NCBI GenBank assembly: GCA_004194705.1
Contig: SADC01000219.1
Span: 124,001-188,000, forward strand
Reading direction: 5' to 3'
DNA length: 64,000 nucleotides
DNA from: Ditylenchus dipsaci
Taxonomy: Eukaryota > Nematoda > Chromadorea > Rhabditida > Anguinidae
The notes under the pieces are model-generated. The model saw only the letters and a program-made list of their open reading frames with translations. It was not told where the DNA came from and did not search any database. Positions 18,372 to 29,589 of the stretch are shown piece after piece. The position numbers were made by a program, and so were the translations under genes. How positions within the stretch are numbered: position 1 is the stretch's first letter; each line of letters starts with the position of its first letter.

Positions 18372-20587
18372 TTAACTTGCTTCACTGAAATTCCACGTCG
18401 GCACATTATTCGTCACTTGTGAAAGCTGATTTTTCACAAGTGGGTCAAGAAACGCGGCTGATATAGGAGCACTAATTTGCATTTCACTAATTTTTAGATC
18501 AAAAGCCTCTAGTCCAGCAAATCCAAAGCACCCTATTAGTGTGGTATCTCCATATGTTACAACTCCTTGGAAATACTTTCTCAAATTAGCAATGCGTGGA
18601 ATGATTAAAGAAATAGTAACAGTTTTATCTCCCTAAAAGTTAGCTATACTCCTGTAGATACAACACTGAGCCATACCTGCAAATCTTTAACAACTTTGTT
18701 GATCGTATTCATGATATCACCGAAAATAACAAAATCATTTTGGTGGACAATTAGGCCACTTAGTTGTTCCACTAGTTCTGGGGCCAATAACTAGAGACAG
18801 AAACGTGGCGGGGCCCGCCCCGTTTCGGCCCCGCCCCGACCGGGCCGATTTTTGGCGAAAACCCCGCCCCGAAAACCCGCCCGAACAATTCGAAAACCCC
18901 GAAACCCCGCCCCGAAATACGGCAAACCCCGTCCCGTGGCATAATGTTCTAACACGTGTATAATCAAATTTCTACTGGTTTTTCGGTTTTCTCATTATCG
19001 TACTTTTGTCAAAGTCGCAAATTTATCCGACTGACGTATGACTCGGTACAACAAATGACTCGGTACAACTAGTCGGTACAAGTACGACTCGGTACAAGTG
19101 CGACTCGGTACACCGACTCGGTACAACTACGACTCGGTACGACGAGTCGGTACAATCTTTTCAAATTTTATAACAAATTGTATTTTTTGTACCAAATTTA
19201 CTACTTCTTGTAACAAATCGACTAAACTCACCTCCGAAAATTTGCACCACTTGTTCCTGGATGTGGATTGAATGAAACGAAACAGTTAACTTTCTTATTT
19301 TCACCTACCTACCTGGACATCTATTCACCAATCAATTATTGTTACTGAAGTTTTTTTGTTGTGGAATGTATATGTTGGTAGCCAATAAATATGAGACATG
19401 ATGGTTGTCAATAAATATTGATTTTTGACTCAGTTAGTAAAATCTCAAAATTTTGGTTTAATAGGTTGAAATTTGATATTCTTTATGATTAATATCAAAA
19501 AATCGAAAAACTACAGTAAATTTTGTGAAAAGTATCCATTTTCGTTCGACTTTTACGCTTTTCACAAAACCCCGAAATTAAGGACGGGGCCCCGCGGCCC
19601 GAAATTTTTTTGGCGTAACCCCGAAACCCGACCGAAATCTAGAGCTAAAATCCCCGCCCGAAACCCCGACGACCGGCATTTTTCTGTCTCTACCAATAAC
19701 TCAGTTTCTTTTTGAATCAACTCAACATTACCGAGAAAAGCATTCACCATTATTCCATTGGAAATCCACCTAGTGGTAGCAGGTGCCACAAGAAAGTTTT
19801 GTGAAGCTGCTCGAAGATCGGAAATGCATCTAGCGCTTGTGATAAAGGTTCGAAGAGAAGACAGTTTTGAGCCAAATGTATTTAATCGTGCAATTGCTCG
19901 TTTACTTAATCTGCTTGCAGCATATGGTGTGACCGTTCTTTCAGCTATAGTACTTAACATATGGCACCAACATGAATTGTTTTTTCTAAAAACAGGCACA
20001 GTTTATTTCGGCTAAAATCGGCTTACACCGTATAACCATTTTAACAAAAGTAAATTTGGGCACGAATATTATACAGCAACATACCCCTCTGCCGAAACGC
20101 TAACTTCATGTTTGCTCCTTCATCGGTTATCACCGCAATTTTTTTTGTTTCATTTTCATCAAATCCAAATCCTCCCAAAATCTTTACAAACTCTGCATAT
20201 ACATTGTCAGCTTCCTTTGTAAAACCTGTTGGAAAGCTTGAAAAGGACGAAATGAAGTTTCTGAATTTCCAAGTGGTGTCAATAAAGTGAACAGTTATGA
20301 CGAAAAAATCAACCTAAAGTGCCTTTATAGAAACGTTGTTAATAAATCTCTTGCTGTTTCTTGCAAAAATCCATTGTTGTTGCGAAGTGGGACTTTTTCA
20401 TATGGTCAAATACCATAGGCAATAAATCTTTTTTCACTTTGGCCAAAATAGTAGCAACAATTTTTGAAAGTGTTGTTCTGTGAGGCAACAGTTGAGAGGC
20501 ATCATTAACTGTCAGTGAGATCAATCGCATAGCCAAAGAATTAGTTGACTTATATGTTGGCCAGATGCGAAAAGAATTACAAGACAA
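18372..20587 (-). pseudogene. Decayed hAT transposase
   Basis: Minus-strand pieces in order: 20345-20587, with the LLPHRTTLSKIV and ATTMDF region that precedes the first catalytic Asp area; 20085-20313, with ITVHFIDTTWKFRNF then AVITDEGANMKLAF, matching the hAT block that ends in V.TD...NM; 19693-19985, with CHML then TTRWISNGIMVNAFLGNVELI, the hAT TRW motif; 18680-18783; and 18372-18640, with AAFLDPLVKN, the hAT LDPR-like block. Introns with GTATGT donors and TTTTTAG acceptors separate some pieces. I do not find an N-terminal BED zinc finger or the C-terminal hATC dimerisation block. The gene is broken by the 901-bp element 18792-19692, so it is inactive as read. Confidence 0.85.
18792..19692. 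mobile_element. hAT-like element inserted in the hAT transposase gene, TSD CCAATAAC
   Basis: The ends TAGAGACAGAAA and TTTCTGTCTCTA are flanked by identical CCAATAAC (18784-18791, 19693-19700). Subterminal regions are C/G-rich (CCCCGCCCCG and inverse). Inside is an array of GACTCGGTACAA words (about 19040-19155). Same TIR group as 27744-28018 (TAGAGATxGC). Confidence 0.85.
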
Positions 20588-22067
20588 AAAAAAACTATGA
20601 TTATGCTTCGATTTATGATCAAAAACAATTTTTTTACAATTATTAAAAGATCAGTTAATGACCAATAAAGTGTGAAGCGAAAGTATTTGTTATTTATGTT
20701 GATTGCCATAACATTATTTTGGCTTGTTTTAACAATAAGAACAATTTTAAGTAAGAAAAAATTGTTAATTTTTCATTTTTCAAAAAATAAATTTTTAACC
20801 TATTCAGATGGATAGCTTGAAAATCCACCTGATTCAAAGAATACTTACCTCGGGCATTGGGACCGGATAAGTTAAATTCCAATTTAGGTCCTAAGAAACC
20901 CAACTCTCTACGCAAGATCGATATCCATCTAACCCATGAAGAAACTACATCAGGTTTGAGTTCGGGTGGGTAAAATCACAGTTTCGGTCATAACAGACCA
21001 AATAAGCCACATCATTTCACGTATCATAGAATGGTTTTTCTCAAATTTTCATAAAATTAAAAATTTTCAAGACATTCAAGTGGATATCCACTAGACTATT
21101 TGGTACTCAGCTCTGGTTTGGGGTCTGCATGGGTAAATTTGCAGTTTCAGTACTATTATTCAGGTTTCACACGATTTGCAAACACTGTTCATGACTAATA
21201 AAGTGTGAAGCAGAAGTATTTATTACTCGTGCTGATTGCCATATATAATTTTGACTTGTTTAAACAATAAGAACAAAAAAAGTGGTATAAAACAGCTAAA
21301 TTCAAATAAATTTCTGTTAGACTTTTACGTCTAAATAGACTTTACGTCTAAATAGACGTACGTCTAAATAGACTTTTACGTCTAAATAGACTTTACGTCT
21401 AAAATAGACGTACGTCTAAATAGACTTATTCAAACTAAATAGGCTTTATCTAGACGTGAAATGCGTCTAACAAAAACTAGTTTATATATAAATAGACGCA
21501 AAAGCTCATCCCTGATCTCAACACTCAAATTTTCAAAAATTATTCTGTAAAACGTATTTTGTAGCTCTTCAACTGGACTACAACATAGTGCCAAGATGTT
21601 TCAGTAACTTGTAATAATCAATTAAACTTTTGCTCACTCAAAGTAATGAAATTGCTTGTCAAAATCTAAAACTAACCTGACACGTACTTAGAGCCAATGA
21701 TGACTTTTGTACAATACTTCAGCTAGCTTTACATACCGTTTTACAGAATGAGATTCAGAATGTAGTACAAAATGGTAGTAACAGGTACAAGATATGGCTC
21801 TATATGTGTTCACGCGGACGCCAAAAAGAACATGCCTTGGTCTCCCTGTTGTTTCTTTTGCACATTTATTTTTATGGTGCTGAAAATTATAAATTTTCAA
21901 CTGATTTAGTTGTGGTTCTTGAATTACATAGTCTATTAGGTAACATTTAGAACTAATCCAACTTCATGCAGTGAAAAATGTGCTGCTTTAATAGCGCAGA
22001 GGCCAAACCATGGATGAGATAGGTATCTATGCAATCTTAGGTTAGTCTCGTAAATGTATATTTCTAA

Positions 22068-22458
22068 TGACTCATTCACAAACGTTGTCGTCGTCGTTGT
22101 CGTTGGAAAAAATGTTTTATAAAGCCGATTTAAGCGAACGACAACGCCAACGACGACGACGACCTATTTATAAAAAAATCCAACGACAACGACGACCCCA
22201 AGGACAACGGCATTTTTCATTCCAAATTAGACAAATTTTGCAGTTTAAGTCAGAATTTCGAGGATTAACTATATTCTCCACACGTGTTCCCTCGAAATTT
22301 CGACTGAGAATGCGAAATTTGTCCCATTTTAGATGAAAAGTGCCGTTGTTCTTGGCGTTGTCGTTGGATTTTTTATAAATAAGTTGTCGTAGTCGTTGGC
22401 GAAAAAACGGTTTCAAAAAAATATTCCAACGACAACGACAACATTTGTGAATGAGCCA
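22068..22458. repeat. Harbinger-like MITE with GTTGTCGTTG words, TSD TAA
   Basis: The ends TGACTCATTCACAAA and TTTGTGAATGAGCCA are inverted and flanked by TAA (22065-22067, 22459-22461). Both arms are filled with CAACGACAACGACG or GTTGTCGTCG words. A 3-bp TAA duplication is the PIF/Harbinger preference. Confidence 0.7.
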
Positions 22459-22557
22459 TAACACAAAGAGTGCAGTTAAATGATTTTTGAGACATTTGAG
22501 AAAAAAAAATCAATCATCCTTCAAAAGTATTTTAGTCAAGAAGAAATGATTTTCGCT

Positions 22558-22632
22558 ATCATTGGGATTCAAACCTGTGAGCCTACAAAATCTAAAAAAA
22601 AAGAGAGACTTCTCAATACTCTGTGGCCAATA
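22558..22632 (-). other. tRNA-like sequence
   Basis: On the minus strand TTGGCCACAGAG resembles an A box, and GGTTTGAATCC (complement of 22565-22575) is a close B box. No acceptor stem visible. Confidence 0.4.
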
Positions 22633-22838
22633 AAAAAATGGGAGCAACAGAACCTTGGGGCCCCACTCGCCAGAACCAAAGGGTCCCAGTCATTTAAGTC
22701 TAATCTATGCAAAAATGTTCAATTTGAATTCGCGCCTTACTTATTTTTCGCATAGATTAGACTTAAAATGACTGGGACCCTTTGGTTCTGGCGAGTGGGA
22801 CCCCAAAGGTTCTGGATAGCCAAAAAATGTGGCCAATC
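22622..22838. repeat. Foldback with GGGGCCCCACTCGCCAGAAC arms
   Basis: ACTCGCCAGAACCAAAGGGT and CCCAGTCATTTAAGTCTAAT pair with their inverses at about 22745-22800. The outer GTGGCCAA words also pair. The centre is near 22725. Confidence 0.65.
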
Positions 22839-22936
22839 TTCAAAATCTGTGGTCAATACAAATTTAATAGGGGCAGCTATCGCATTTTGAAATTTTTAAT
22901 AAACATTAATTAAGAATAAATTTATCACATAACCTC

Positions 22937-23165
22937 GTGATTACCTTTCCTTGTGTACCCCTGTCCTGGCTACCCTCCTATTGCCTATTACCCTCCTGCC
23001 TACCCCCTTTTACCTACTCTTCTTCTGGCGACCCTCTTCCGGGTATCCCCTCCTGCCTGCTTCCTCGCGCCTACCCTTCTCCTGGGTACCTCTCTTCTGC
23101 CTACCCTCCTCATGCCTATCCTCTTCATGCCTAATCTCCTCCTGGCTACGCCTCTCATGCCTACA
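22937..23165. repeat. C/T-rich degenerate minisatellite
   Basis: A 12-15 bp unit like TACCCTCCTCCTGCC is repeated imperfectly about 15 times. All three plus frames are open and encode Pro/Leu/Tyr-rich strings, as expected of a repeat rather than a gene. Confidence 0.65.
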
Positions 23166-23628
23166 CTCTTCAAAAGTTATAGCGGTCACGACAGGACCAC
23201 TCATGAGATTCCCACGAAAAGCCGCCAATTTTCAACTTTAAATAGCAAAATCTCAAAAATTTTCACAGCAATTTCATAATCTAAAAGTCAGAGGTCCTCC
23301 GCTGTTTAATAGGGCTTTTAAATGAGTACAAACTCGCCTAGTAACAAATTTCTCAAAACAGGTTATAACTGGCACAACCAGACCACTCAAAATGGCGACA
23401 CACACAGAAATTTCGTATCCAATTTTCACAATTCTGTGGCCAAAATTGCCAAAATTGTTTGTCTTTTGAGAAATAGATATAAACTGTGGGCTTGAGAAAT
23501 TTTCGCGGTATAAAGAGTGGAATTTGCAGAAATCAGGCCATTCTTGCGTTTCGTATCTGTGGACATCAGTCGTTCTCTGTGATCAAAACGAATTTCCGTT
23601 GTGCCTAAAGCAGGTTTTCGAATCGAAA

Positions 23629-25442
23629 ATGCGCCGCAAACCTAAAGTGTGCTGCAGTTCTTGTGTTGCCTTGGTGGATGATGTTGGCTCTGATCCTTTG
23701 ATGCTTGATGGATCCAGTGCTGCGCCTATCCTTCGGAGTGCTTCTGAACTGATGGCTGATGATGGAAAGTAAGCTCTTTCCTTGTCTTTGACACTAAATT
23801 TTCACTAATTCTTCTCTCTTAGGACGCTGGCTGTTGGACCTGGTAAACCTGAAGATAATGCTGTGTTGGTGGTCGGTGACAGTAACAAGCTCTCCTTCAC
23901 TATGTTTCGTCCAAGCTGCCTTGAAGATGGAAATGGTTTCAAAGAAATCAAGTACGCCTGTCTATGTTTTGACTGTACATCACGTGAATGAATTTTTTCA
24001 GTTCTGAGATCTGGCTTGAAAACGGCTGCAAAATGTATATCACTTGGGGACGGAGCAGCATTGGTGAAAAGAATTTCAACGTTCTGGGAGGTGAACCTTT
24101 TTAAATACCTATTTTATTTTAAATGTCAGTGTTTTAGGTAATGTAGCTGTCAAAGTTCCTGGTTTCTCGGGTCCCGCTCAAGTCGATCTAGATGGCAATT
24201 CTGCAGAATATGGGTTCCCTGGTGTATTGAAGGGTGCTGCGCTCTGCATGCTGAATTTGAGAAAGGTTCCTGATGGAAATGGCTATCTGGCAAACATATC
24301 GTTGCGTGGAACTCCGGAGTGTGAAGTCAAGGCCCTTTTCGTACGTTTACTGAAATCACTAGTGTTTAATTTAATAGACCGGTTCTTTTCAGAAATACAA
24401 GCAGTACAAGCCTTTGTTACCAGAAAATCCTGGAAACCGGCCTTCAAATTCGCTGTCTACGCCTGCCATCGTTGGTATCAGCGTTGGAGTTGTGGGTGCG
24501 ATTGCTGTGCTTGGACTCATATCCTTGCTGCTCTACTGCTGTTTGTTCAATAAGGGGAAGATAGATCAAAAGAAGAAGCCTCAGTCAGAGTTTCCGAAGA
24601 AGAAGAGCGAGAACAGAAGCAGCCAGCAGGAGGGGACGTGCGGCTTGGACAAAAAAAACCATCGAAGACAACACAGCCTGCTCCTCCGAAGCAATCTGAT
24701 CAAGGGTGCGTAGTGGTTATTAGCCATGACACGTGTAATTTTTTATTTTATGTAGGAAGAAGAAGTCTGCAGAGCCAGTTGCTATAGTGGTTGAGCCTCC
24801 GGAAGAAGAAGTCTTCAAGCCGAAGTCTCAGCCGAAACATGTTATCAAGCCAAAGTCTCAGCTGAAGCAAGTCATCAAGCCTAGCGTCTCCGAAGAGGTG
24901 CCAAAGTCGCCGCCTATGCCAAAGGGTGTTCTAGTTGGGTATTGTCCTGAAGACTGTGTCCGGGCTGTGTCTCTGGAGAAGTCGCTGTCACCAAACACAG
25001 AAACCAAGAAGGAGATTGCCAAAGTCCAAGAAGAGTTCGAAAGCATCCGGAATGGCGATCTAGTTGGCATTGGATTGAAGGCAGAGATGCAGGATCACAT
25101 ATATTGGACAAGGCTTTCTGATCAGTACGTTCCTAGACGGCAGCTCATCGGAATGGATAGTATCGCAAATGATCCCCGCAATATGACGCCAGAGCAGAAG
25201 AAGCTTGAGAAAGTGAGGGTCGCCAAGTTCATTGCCAAGCAAAAGCTATGTGGATTCGGATCCATCAACAGACGATGAAGAAAAGTTCGGGCAGCCGCAA
25301 CCGTGAAGACGGACAAGACTCAGCAATCGGAGAAGCAGCCAAAGAAGCGGCTGAACAAAGAGGAAAGGTCCAGCCGAAGAAAAAGAAGCGCGACAAAAGG
25401 ATGCAGCTGTGGATGAGAGTGAAGCCAAACGGTAGCAAGTGA
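23629..25442 (+). CDS. Spliced single-pass membrane protein, unrecognised family
   Basis: ATG at 23629. The exons are 23629-23768, 23823-23951, 24002-24090, 24138-24340, 24393-24705 and 24756 on, with short introns (47-54 bp) and clean GT/AG borders. The first five exons keep one frame. The N-terminal about 210 residues contain paired Cys (VCCSSC) and scattered Cys, and look extracellular, but I see no clear signal peptide; an upstream exon is possible because the frame is open before the ATG. One membrane segment follows (PAIVGISVGVVGAIAVLGLI onward, residues about 210-238), then a Lys/Pro-rich basic tail with repeated KPKSQ motifs. The frame is lost at an A8 run (24651-24658) and again near 25240-25440, where the tail continues in other frames to stops at 25276-25278 or later. 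AATAAA follows at 25490. A surface receptor-like role is only a guess. Confidence 0.7.
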
Positions 25443-25489
25443 AACATCAATTCTTCAGACCATTTGCTATGTATTGTAAATGTAATGTG

Positions 25490-25495
25490 AATAAA
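25490..25495 (+). promoter_or_regulatory. Polyadenylation signal AATAAA
   Basis: AATAAA about 50 bases after the last plausible stop of the membrane-protein gene. Confidence 0.6.
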
Positions 25496-25499
25496 TAGT

Positions 25500-26160
25500 G
25501 TTTTCAGATTTGAGTGCCTTTAAATACGGTTGCAACTGAAGTGTCTCGGTCTTCAATCTGTTGGGTAATTTCAGAATCTCACTTGTTAATTTCGAAACCA
25601 TGTTTTCTCGTCTCATGTCTGATTATTCTTTTATTTATTTGATCAGCATTTGATTTTAGACATTAGCTGTAACGTGTAAGCATTTCTCAAATTAAATTGC
25701 GCCCTCAAAAATCTCAGTTCCAAGTCAGACCCACTGCTTGGCCGATACCTTTTCTGTCTCGTATCGTAGTCTCTAGCTGAGTTCGGAGTGGAGATGCACA
25801 CACTATAAACAAAGCTCTGTTAGTTGATGCAATGAACAGTTGAGCGCTTTCCGACACGCCGCGGTTACCTTTTTTTCCCTTTGCCTTCATGTGGGCATGT
25901 GTGTAAGGTTAAGTCGTTTTTATAGTGCTGGTTGGTCCACAAGAAATTCTTAAGTTTTTCCAAAAACTGGTTTCTGGTTCTATTTTTCATTCTCTTGCGG
26001 CTGGTTAACTGGCCTGTAACTGGGTTTCAAAACCTAGTTTTTTTGCTGGATCTCTGATTATTCTCTTTTTGACTGGCATTAGACATTAGCAGCCTAGATT
26101 AAGTATTTTTCACATCTATTTTTCTTAACTCACACCAGTTGTAGCGATTCCGCGACGCTA
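25500..26160. other. Non-repetitive spacer, no gene seen
   Basis: Mixed-composition sequence. The words GACATTAGC and TTGATTATTC occur twice in diverged form, but there are no inverted arms, long frames or motifs I can name. Confidence 0.4.
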
Positions 26161-26227
26161 CTCGGTAATAACCCCCCCCCCCCAAATCGGACCTACTCAG
26201 TGATACCCTCCCCCCATCAAGATCTTA

Positions 26228-27003
26228 AAAGAATAAATCTTTTTTCTGCCACATTTTTCGAGTTTTGGTTTAAAAAGCTCTTTTCTGCCACCTTTTAGCT
26301 TTTTTCTCCCACCTTTTGCTTTTTTCTGCCACCTCTTGCCTTTTTCCGCAACCTTTTGCTTTTTTCTGCCACTTTTTGCTTTTTTCTGCCACCTCTTGCT
26401 TTTTTCTGCCACTTTTAGCTTTTCTGCCACCTTTTGAACGATTCTAAGGGGTGATGTAGAGGTTGCTGGTTCGAATCTACCTAGGTGCATACCTTATTTT
26501 TTATTGTTTTATATGGTTTGGTTTAAACAAGGTGATTTGGTGCAAGAAAGAAGACTTCTGTGGGTCGAAAAGAATAATAACCAAAAGTAAAAGGTGGCAG
26601 AAAAAACCAAAAGGTGGCAGAAAAAAGCAAAAGGTGACAGAAAAAAGCCAAAAGGTGGCAGAAAAAAGCCAAAAGGTGGCAGAAAAAAGCCAAAAGGTGG
26701 CAGAAAAAAGCCAAAAGGTGGCAGAAAAAAGCCAAAGGTGGCAGATAGAGCAAAAGTGACAGAAAAAGCAAAAGGTGGCAGAAAAATCTTTTTTAACCAA
26801 AACTCGAAAAAGGTGCAGAAAAAATCTTTTTTAACCAAAACTCGAAAAAGGTGGCAGAAAGAAGCCAAAAGGTGCAGAAAAAATCTTTTTAACCGAAACT
26901 CGAAAAAGGTGGCAGAAAAAAGCAAAAGGTGGCAGAAAAAAGCAAAAGATGGCAGAAAAAAGCCAAAAGGTGCAGAAAAAAGCCAAAAGGTGGCAGAAAA
27001 AAG
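26228..27003. repeat. Foldback of GGTGGCAGAAAAAAGC tandem arrays
   Basis: From 26240 to 26440 the unit reads CTTTTTTCTGCCACC; from 26588 to 27003 it reads GGTGGCAGAAAAAAGC. The two arrays are therefore inverted copies (roughly 10 and 20 units). They flank a short spacer with a tRNA-like 3' half (26438-26490). All long frames here are array translations. I could not identify a target duplication. The layout matches the MULE-like foldbacks at 9902, 28066 and 40125. Confidence 0.75.
26438..26490 (+). other. 3' half of a tRNA-like sequence
   Basis: GTAGAGGTTGCTGGTTCGAA has a good B box (GGTTCGAATCT, 26468-26478) followed by ACCTAGGTGC. The 5' half is replaced by the array on the left. Confidence 0.4.
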
Positions 27004-27129
27004 TCTCTTCCTTTTTTAAAACTCATTTTTAAGTAATAATTTTCCATAAAAAGACCAGAAAAGTTATTTTTAAAGGGATTAAGAGATGTATTGGGAGGCG
27101 AAGGGAATAATACAGGCCACTTTTTTTAG

Positions 27130-27501
27130 CTGCTTTGAAGGACCATGAAACTTGATAAGCCCAGCAATTCGCGGAATTCGAATTCACGTGGGACCACTCT
27201 AATTTTGTTGATAATGTTTTTGAATAAATTTTTTTTGTGTGCATTGAAAATTTAAATTCCATGTATGACTGAATTTTTAACACGGACTTACATCAGTAGT
27301 TATGGTGCAATGAACATAGGTTAGAAGGCCCGATCTGGCAAGGTCGAGCAACGTTGGGCTCGACTAGTAAACGGTTCTATATTTTGAAAACTTTTTACGT
27401 GCAAACAAAAAACAATTCGAAAACCTTATTGACAAAATTAGGGTGGTCCCGCGCGAATTCAAAATTTCCAGATTGCTGTGCTCATCAAGTTGCATGGTCC
27501 T
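27130..27501. repeat. TTAA-type foldback (AAGGACCATG)
   Basis: AAGGACCATGAAACTTGAT on the left pairs with ATCAAGTTGCATGGTCCTT on the right; inside, GAATTCACGTGGGACCA pairs with TGGTCCCGCGCGAATTC. The right TTAA is at 27502-27505; on the left it has mutated to TTGA. Same broad family as 13535-13726. Confidence 0.65.
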
Positions 27502-27505
27502 TTAA

Positions 27506-27737
27506 AGGGCCTGACCTCTTCCTACTCGGTGGTCCCCGCCAATTCAAAAATTTTCTCTTGATCATTGGACTTCTGTACGGATTTTTCCGCTAGGTTTCTA
27601 ACAAAATTAAGCCTAAAATTTGATTTCAGGCCTAGTTTTGTTAGAAACGTGGCGGAAAAATCCGTACAGAAGTCCAATGATCGAGGGAAAATTTTTGAAT
27701 TGGCGGGGGACCACCGAGTAGGAAGAGGTCAGGCCCT
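27506..27737. repeat. TTAA-type foldback (AGGGCCTGACC)
   Basis: The inverted ends AGGGCCTGACCTCTTCCTAC and their inverse lie between TTAA at 27502-27505 and 27738-27741, and the arms pair almost perfectly. It abuts the previous element and shares one TTAA with it. Confidence 0.75.
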
Positions 27738-27743
27738 TTAAAG

Positions 27744-28018
27744 TAGAGATAGCAAATGGCCTATTTCGGGACGGGACAAAATTTACTTTAAAAATTTCGG
27801 GACGGGACACCGGGACGGGGCAAGGCCTAAAACCCTTCGGGACGGACGGGACGTCCCAACCCATTAATAAGGGAAAAATAAAGGAAAAATGAAGGAAAGA
27901 TCGGAAAATCATTCCGGGACGGACACACTAGAATTTTTTTCCGGGACGGGACACCGGGACGGACAAGCCCTAAAATCCCTTCGGACGGGATTCCCGTCCC
28001 GTCCCGAGGCCATCTCTA
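27744..28018. mobile_element. hAT-like element, TSD CTTTAAAG, CGGGACGGGAC words
   Basis: The ends TAGAGATAGC and GCCATCTCTA are flanked by identical CTTTAAAG (27736-27743, 28019-28026). The body is repeated CGGGACGGGACA on one arm and the inverse on the other. Its target was the TTAA-containing junction of the preceding foldback. Confidence 0.85.
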
Positions 28019-28065
28019 CTTTAAAGGGCCGTGGCAAAAATAGACTCTATATGCATTTAATGATC

Positions 28066-28861
28066 GGCTGTAACTGAAAACACGCACCAAAATACTAATT
28101 TCCCGCAGTAAATTTATTATTTCCCGCAGTAAATTTGATTTTCAAACAAAATACTGATTTCCTGCAGTAAATTACTGATTTCCCGCAGTAAATTTTGTAT
28201 TTCCTGCAGTAAATTTTGCGGGAATTTGAGTTTTCAGGTCAGAAAATACCTTCAACTGGTCAGAATCCCACCCAGAGTGGCCAGGAGTCCCTGAAAGTTG
28301 GTTTTTTGGGGTTTACTAAAGGGGGGGGTAAACTTTTTGCGAAAAATCGATTGAGCGGATCAGATTTCGGGTCCGATGGGCTCAATTGCTCAGGATTCCA
28401 CCCTTAACCATTCTCAATCATCTTAAACCAACCTAAGCACTGATTTAGGGTAGTTAGATACTGGTCTGGACCAGTTTGGGATGGTTTAGGGTTGTTTGAG
28501 ATACTCGAGAATGGTTCAGGATGAAATTCTGAGCGATTGAGCCCATCGGACCCGAAATATGATCCGTTTAATCGATTTTTCGCAAAAAGTTTACCCCGCC
28601 CCCCTTTTTAGTAAACCCCCAAAAAACCAACTTTCAGGGACTTCTGGTCACTCTGGGGTGGGATTCTGACCAGTTGAAGGTATTTTCTGACCTGAAAATT
28701 CAAATTCCCGCAAAATTTACTGCAGAAATACAAAATTTACTGCGGGAATCAGTAATTTACTGCAGGAAATCAGTATTTTGTTTGAAATTCAAATTTACTG
28801 CGGGAAATAATAAATTTACTGCGGGAAATCAGTATTTTGGTGTGTGAAATCAATTTTAGCC
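28066..28861. mobile_element. MULE-like foldback, CCCGCAGTAAATTT arrays, 10-bp TSD
   Basis: The element starts GGCTGTAACTG and ends TTTTAGCC, flanked by identical TTTAATGATC (28056-28065, 28862-28871). Both arms carry several TTTCCCGCAGTAAATTT units, then a core with GGTCAGAATCCCACCC, CTGAAAGTTGGTTTTTTGG, GTTTACTAAAGGGGG and GATTGAGCGGATCAGA. The same core is in 40125-40919 and 52863-53910. Confidence 0.8.
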
Positions 28862-29054
28862 TTTAATGATCTAGAGTATTTATTGGAATCATGTTCTTTT
28901 GCCTTGCGGGACCAAGGCGAAAGTGAAATTTATGCAGAGAAAAACAACAGGAGGGACCAAGGCATGTTTTTTCGTGAACACATATAGAGCCCCAAGATAT
29001 AATCCATAATTCATAAACTATAAGGCTTCGAAAAGCCGCCCCATTACACGCTAG

Positions 29055-29585
29055 GGTCACATTTCATTTCGCGATTTTTCATTCATTTTCTCTGATTTTT
29101 TTAGACTTTTCAAAGAAAAAATTTACCACCTGATAGCTAAGATTTCAAGATAGAAAATGGCATTTTTTCGGGCTGGGGTTTGAATAAATATTGGCCTACG
29201 GGCTGGCTTTTCGGTGAAAAGCTTGGTTTGGTGGTGGCGTCTTTTTCAAAAAGGTGTTTTTTGACCAAAAAGCCGGCCCGTAGGCCAACACTTTTTTAAA
29301 TCCTGGCCCGAAAAACGCCATTTTGTTGCCTGAAATCTTAGCTCGAATGATAAAAACTTTTTCAAGAAGTCAGAAAAAGGGCTACCAGACAATTTCCAAT
29401 ATTTTGGAAAATGTCGCCCGACATTTTCCAATATTTTTTCGGTCGATTTGGTGGTTCGCCCGAATTTACCGAAAAAATATTGGAAAATGTCGGGCGACAT
29501 TTTCCAAAAATATTGGAAATTGTCTGGTAGCCGAAAAAAGTCAGAGAAAATGAATGAAATACCGTGAAATGAAATGTGACCCTAC
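29055..29585. repeat. Nested foldback (TAGGGTCACATTTCATTTC)
   Basis: The outer ends TAGGGTCACATTTCATTTC pair with their inverse near 29568-29585. Inside are two hairpins: 29160-29340 (GGCCTACGGGCTGGC against GCCGGCCCGTAGGCC) and 29378-29533 (CTACCAGACAATTTCCAATA against its inverse). I could not confirm a target duplication for the outer element. Confidence 0.65.
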
Positions 29586-29589
29586 CTTT

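Larger units (their letters stand above)
17411..21514 (-). mobile_element. hAT transposon, 4.1 kb, TSD ATCTCAAC, very long terminal inverted repeats
   Basis: The termini CAGGGATGAG and CTCATCCCTG are flanked by identical ATCTCAAC (17403-17410, 21515-21522), the 8-bp duplication of hAT elements. The inverted repeats extend roughly 800 bp (17411 to about 18230 against about 20640 to 21514). That is far longer than usual hAT TIRs of 10-30 bp. Each end carries an array of the words GTCTAAATAGAC and ACGTACGT. The interior encodes a decayed hAT transposase on the minus strand. A second hAT-like element (18792-19692) has inserted into that gene. Confidence 0.9.

Noticed and set aside
22937..23279. 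Pro/Tyr/Leu-rich frames resembling a structural protein
   Set aside because: All three frames are open across a degenerate CCTCCTGCCTAC minisatellite.
26509..27019. Long frames (up to 141 codons) on both strands
   Set aside because: Translations of the GGTGGCAGAAAAAAGC array.
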